From Facklamia miroungae (GTDB taxonomy: Bacteria > Bacillota > Bacilli > Lactobacillales > Aerococcaceae), in assembly GCF_012396555.1 (NCBI RefSeq), contig NZ_JAAXPS010000001.1, forward strand, positions 310,001 through 374,000: a stretch of 64,000 bases of DNA, given 5' to 3'. Positions 61,691-64,000 of this stretch are shown piece by piece. The notes beneath the pieces were generated by a model, which had not been told where the DNA came from, made no database searches, and was given only the letters and a program-made list of their open reading frames with translations. Numbering within the stretch: the stretch's first letter is position 1; every line of letters begins with the position of its first letter. A program made the translations under genes and the position numbers.

Positions 61691-61719
61691 TAGACAATCT
61701 TTGGCAATAAGGTTATAAT
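61691..61719 (+). promoter_or_regulatory. Promoter of the histidine phosphatase gene
   Basis: -35 TAGACA (61691-61696), 17-base spacer, consensus -10 TATAAT (61714-61719) on plus. Confidence 0.75.
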
Positions 61720-61746
61720 AAAAAGGAAAAAGAACGGAGGGAAATT

Positions 61747-62424
61747 ATGGCTAAAGGTGTTACATTTTATTTTATGCGACATGGTGAGACTTTATTTAAT
61801 CATAATGGACAAATTCAAGGTTGGTCAGACGCTCCTTTGACTCCTAAAGGAATTGAACAAGCCAAAGCATCGGGGCGTGGTATCGCTGATATCCATTTTA
61901 ATGCCGTTTACTCGAGTGATTTACTAAGAACGCAAGATACTCTCCGCTATGTTTTGGAAGAAAATCACCATAAAGATCATTATCAAGTTCAATTGATGAA
62001 AGAATTGCGTGAGGTCTACTTTGGATCCTTTGAAGGTTTGCCTGCTTCTACTTTATATGATGCTGTCGATGACCATCTTCTAGCAGCAGGTATTGATGTC
62101 AAGAAAATGGAAAAACCACTTGAAATGCCCAAATTACTCAAATTAGTCAAACACCTCGATCCACAACATTTGGCTGAGAATTATGCTGAATTTTGGGATC
62201 GAATTGAATCCGGTCTTTTGATCCTTTTGAATAAGCATGCTGGCACCGATCAAAAAATTTTGATCATGAGCCATGGGATGGCGATTGGCAACCTCATTCA
62301 CGGTTTGGTTGCTGATTTTGAAGGAGGACAACCTCTGGCTAATTGTTCCTTATCGATTGTCGAATATCGCGAGGGTCAATTCCGTTTAAATTCTTTTAAT
62401 CAAACGGATCACTTTATTGAATAA
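61747..62424 (+). CDS. Histidine phosphatase (phosphoglycerate mutase-like) family protein
   Basis: A 225-residue branch 2H phosphatase. The phosphohistidine motif is FMRHGETLFN (about 8-17), the arginine and acidic residues follow in YSSDLLRTQDT and ELREVYFGSFEG, and the second His is in IMSHGMAIGNL (about 176). Length and motifs fit a GpmB-like or metabolite phosphatase rather than glycolytic GpmA. AACGGAGGG precedes the ATG. Monocistronic. Confidence 0.88.
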   Translation: MAKGVTFYFMRHGETLFNHNGQIQGWSDAPLTPKGIEQAKASGRGIADIHFNAVYSSDLLRTQDTLRYVLEENHHKDHYQVQLMKELREVYFGSFEGLPASTLYDAVDDHLLAAGIDVKKMEKPLEMPKLLKLVKHLDPQHLAENYAEFWDRIESGLLILLNKHAGTDQKILIMSHGMAIGNLIHGLVADFEGGQPLANCSLSIVEYREGQFRLNSFNQTDHFIE

Positions 62425-62471
62425 TCATAAAGATATAAAGTCAGTGTACATGGATTCATCATTTATTAATA

Positions 62472-62506
62472 AAAAGCATCTGAGAAAAACAGCTCAGATG
62501 CTTTTA
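62472..62506. terminator. Bidirectional terminator
   Basis: AAAGCATCTGAG pairs with CTCAGATGCTTT around an 8-base loop; T-runs on both sides serve the phosphatase gene (plus) and the ABC exporter (minus). Confidence 0.87.
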
Positions 62507-62531
62507 TATTTTTCTATTTTTAAATCGAGAA

Positions 62532-64000
62532 TTAAGAAACTTTAGCTTGCATACGGTACATTTCAGCATACTGACCATTTAAAGCCATTAATTGGTCATG
62601 GTTCCCTTGCTCTTTAATCTCACCATTATCCATGAGAATAATTTGATCGGCATGTTGAATGGTTGACAAGCGATGAGCAATAATAAAAGTTGTTCTTCCT
62701 TTTTGTAAAACTTTCATAGCTTCTTGAATAACATTTTCTGTTTCCGTATCAATATGCGAAGTCGCTTCATCTAAAATCAAAATTTTAGGGTCAGAGGCCA
62801 GGGTACGTGCAAAAGAAATTAATTGCCTTTCTCCTGATGACAGGGATTGACCTTTTTCGACTACTTCTTCATCAATTCCTTTTTCTAATTTAGCGATCAT
62901 ATCCTTTGCACCCACTTGCTCAATCGATTGCAAAATTTTCTCTTTGCTAATCTTCGGGTCATTCATGGAGACATTTGACGCAATGGTGCCAGAGAATAAA
63001 TAGGGCTCTTGAAGAACAATCCCCATGTCCGCTCTTACACTCTCACGGGAGTAGTGCTGAATATCTTGACCATCGATCAATATCTGTCCTTCTTGGGGAT
63101 CATAAAATCGAAAGATTAGATTGATAATCGAAGATTTACCCGAACCCGTATGTCCGACCAAACCAATGGTTTGACCAGGCTCAACTTCAAAATTGATATT
63201 TTTCAAAACTTTTTGATCGCCTTGATAAGCAAAATTTACATCTTTAAAACTTACTCGTCCCTCTCCCATTTCAAAAACATTTGTTTGATCTTTCTCACTT
63301 GGATGGTCAATTAATGCAAAAACTCGAGAGCCAGATACTAAAGACTGTTGGAGCATGGTCATCAAGCGTACAATTTGAGTAATTGGATCAAATAAACGCG
63401 AAACATAATTAATTAAAACATATAGTTTTCCGACTGAAATACCTAAAACACCCTCTAAGTATTGTGTCCCTAAATAAGTCACTACCAATAAAATACCAAT
63501 ATTTTTTAATAAATCAGCCAAGGACCAAGACAGTCTAGAATCAATCTTTTGTGATTGAATTCGGGATTGATACCAGTCCTCATTCGTTTCTTCAAACTCT
63601 TTACTTAACATTTCCTCTTGCCCATAAGCTTGGACAATTGTTACTCCTTGAATAATCTCGGCCGTTTTACTGTTTAGCTCAGAAACACTTTCACGCCATT
63701 TGGTGTTAACTGGCGTAATTTTACGCATATAAATTATTTGCCAGACAATAAAAATGGGAATAAAAAGTAAGAAGAATAAACCAATCTTCAAACTGACATA
63801 AAGTAAAGCAACGTAGATACCAATAACCGTCATCAAATTGATGAGCATGCGGTTACAAAAGTTCTGATAGAAAGACTGTCTGAGAACTTCAGTGTCATTG
63901 ACAATTCGAGCCGCAATTTTTCCAGCTGGTTTATCATCAAAGTATGAAACCGGAAGCGTCTGCATATGTTGATGGGCTTGGTCCCTAACTTTCTTACTTA
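62532..64000 (-). CDS. ABC exporter, fused membrane and ATPase domains (5' end missing)
   Basis: The frame is open to the right edge (KVRDQAHQHMQTLPVSYFDD near the edge), so about 489 of the usual ~590 residues are visible. It shows the second part of the six-helix exporter domain, then an ATPase with Walker A GHTGSGKSS, Q-loop LQEPYLFSG, signature LSSGERQLISFARTLA, Walker B ILILDEATSHID and the His switch IAHRLS. All catalytic residues are present, including Glu after Walker B. It resembles the multidrug LmrA/BmrA/LmrCD class; a partner gene could lie upstream outside the window. Confidence 0.92.
   Translation of the reverse strand, partial: SKKVRDQAHQHMQTLPVSYFDDKPAGKIAARIVNDTEVLRQSFYQNFCNRMLINLMTVIGIYVALLYVSLKIGLFFLLFIPIFIVWQIIYMRKITPVNTKWRESVSELNSKTAEIIQGVTIVQAYGQEEMLSKEFEETNEDWYQSRIQSQKIDSRLSWSLADLLKNIGILLVVTYLGTQYLEGVLGISVGKLYVLINYVSRLFDPITQIVRLMTMLQQSLVSGSRVFALIDHPSEKDQTNVFEMGEGRVSFKDVNFAYQGDQKVLKNINFEVEPGQTIGLVGHTGSGKSSIINLIFRFYDPQEGQILIDGQDIQHYSRESVRADMGIVLQEPYLFSGTIASNVSMNDPKISKEKILQSIEQVGAKDMIAKLEKGIDEEVVEKGQSLSSGERQLISFARTLASDPKILILDEATSHIDTETENVIQEAMKVLQKGRTTFIIAHRLSTIQHADQIILMDNGEIKEQGNHDQLMALNGQYAEMYRMQAKVS

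Noticed and set aside
62532-64000. Degenerate ATPase site in the exporter, as in one half of heterodimeric exporters
   Set aside because: Walker B is followed by Glu (DEATS) and the His switch is intact, so the visible site looks catalytic.
1-64000. Mobile elements, prophage or CRISPR arrays
   Set aside because: No transposase or integrase frames, no repeated spacer arrays and no att-like direct repeats were seen; the block is housekeeping genes in conserved order.

Overview
The window is one continuous chromosomal housekeeping block from a low-GC Gram-positive bacterium, most likely of the order Lactobacillales. The pointers are AT-rich DNA, strong AGGAGG-type ribosome binding sites, frequent TTG/GTG starts, a PASTA-domain Ser/Thr kinase, FakA, RNase Y and RNase J, and the gene order gmk-rpoZ-priA-fmt-rsmB-stp-prkC-rsgA-rpe-thiN / asp23-fakA-recG-plsX-acpP / rnc-smc-ftsY. 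An Aerococcaceae-like genus is my guess and is not proven here. Nearly all genes lie on the minus strand; only rpmB, a LexA-controlled small gene, rpsT, a glutamine amidotransferase and a histidine phosphatase are on plus. I see no tRNA, rRNA, insertion sequence, prophage or CRISPR.

Layout. 1-7440: a repair operon transcribed right to left as mutS-mutL-msrB-ruvA-ruvB-queA (queA runs off the left edge). 7441-7945: a gene-free gap. 7985-13891: rny, recA, cinA, pgsA and rodZ. 13980-20096: rnc-smc-HAD phosphatase-ftsY. 20256-26215: a complete oligopeptide ABC transporter (oppDFBC, then oppA), placed between acpP and rnc. 26253-31751: asp23-fakA-recG-plsX-acpP. 31954-44845: rpmB, a small secreted protein, thiN-rpe-rsgA, prkC-stp-rsmB-fmt-priA, rpoZ-gmk, a LexA-controlled 116-residue gene and a ThiT-like membrane protein. 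44848-49321: an RNase J2-like protein, pnp and rpsO. 49459-53672: a six-gene folate operon (folP-folB-folK-folE-folC-nudix) behind a tetrahydrofolate riboswitch. 53901-64000: uvrB, rpsT, a diaminopimelate-dehydrogenase-like protein, holA, a class I amidotransferase, rodA, a YihY-type protein, a histidine phosphatase and a partial ABC exporter.

Themes. (1) DNA repair and SOS: recA has its own promoter with a LexA-type palindrome inside the 3' end of cinA, and a second promoter at 43.7 kb carries three such palindromes in front of a small YolD-like gene with no polymerase partner nearby. (2) RNA decay: RNase Y, RNase III, an RNase J paralogue and PNPase are all here, and the leaders of rny and pnp form hairpins that look suited to autoregulation; the pnp leader is a long, almost fully paired stem. 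(3) Folate: the aptamer, terminator and operon fit a THF-off switch, and the terminal Nudix enzyme could supply the pathway's missing pyrophosphohydrolase step. (4) Oddities: the oligopeptide-binding protein has a signal peptide but no lipobox; the RNase J and Ddh-like proteins have altered active-site motifs; the mutS amber stop is followed in frame by 11 mostly lysine codons and a second amber stop.

No wholly new multi-gene system stands out. The best candidates for something undescribed are the orphan SOS gene and the leader hairpins of the RNA-decay genes. All calls rest on reading the sequence and family knowledge; no database search was run.
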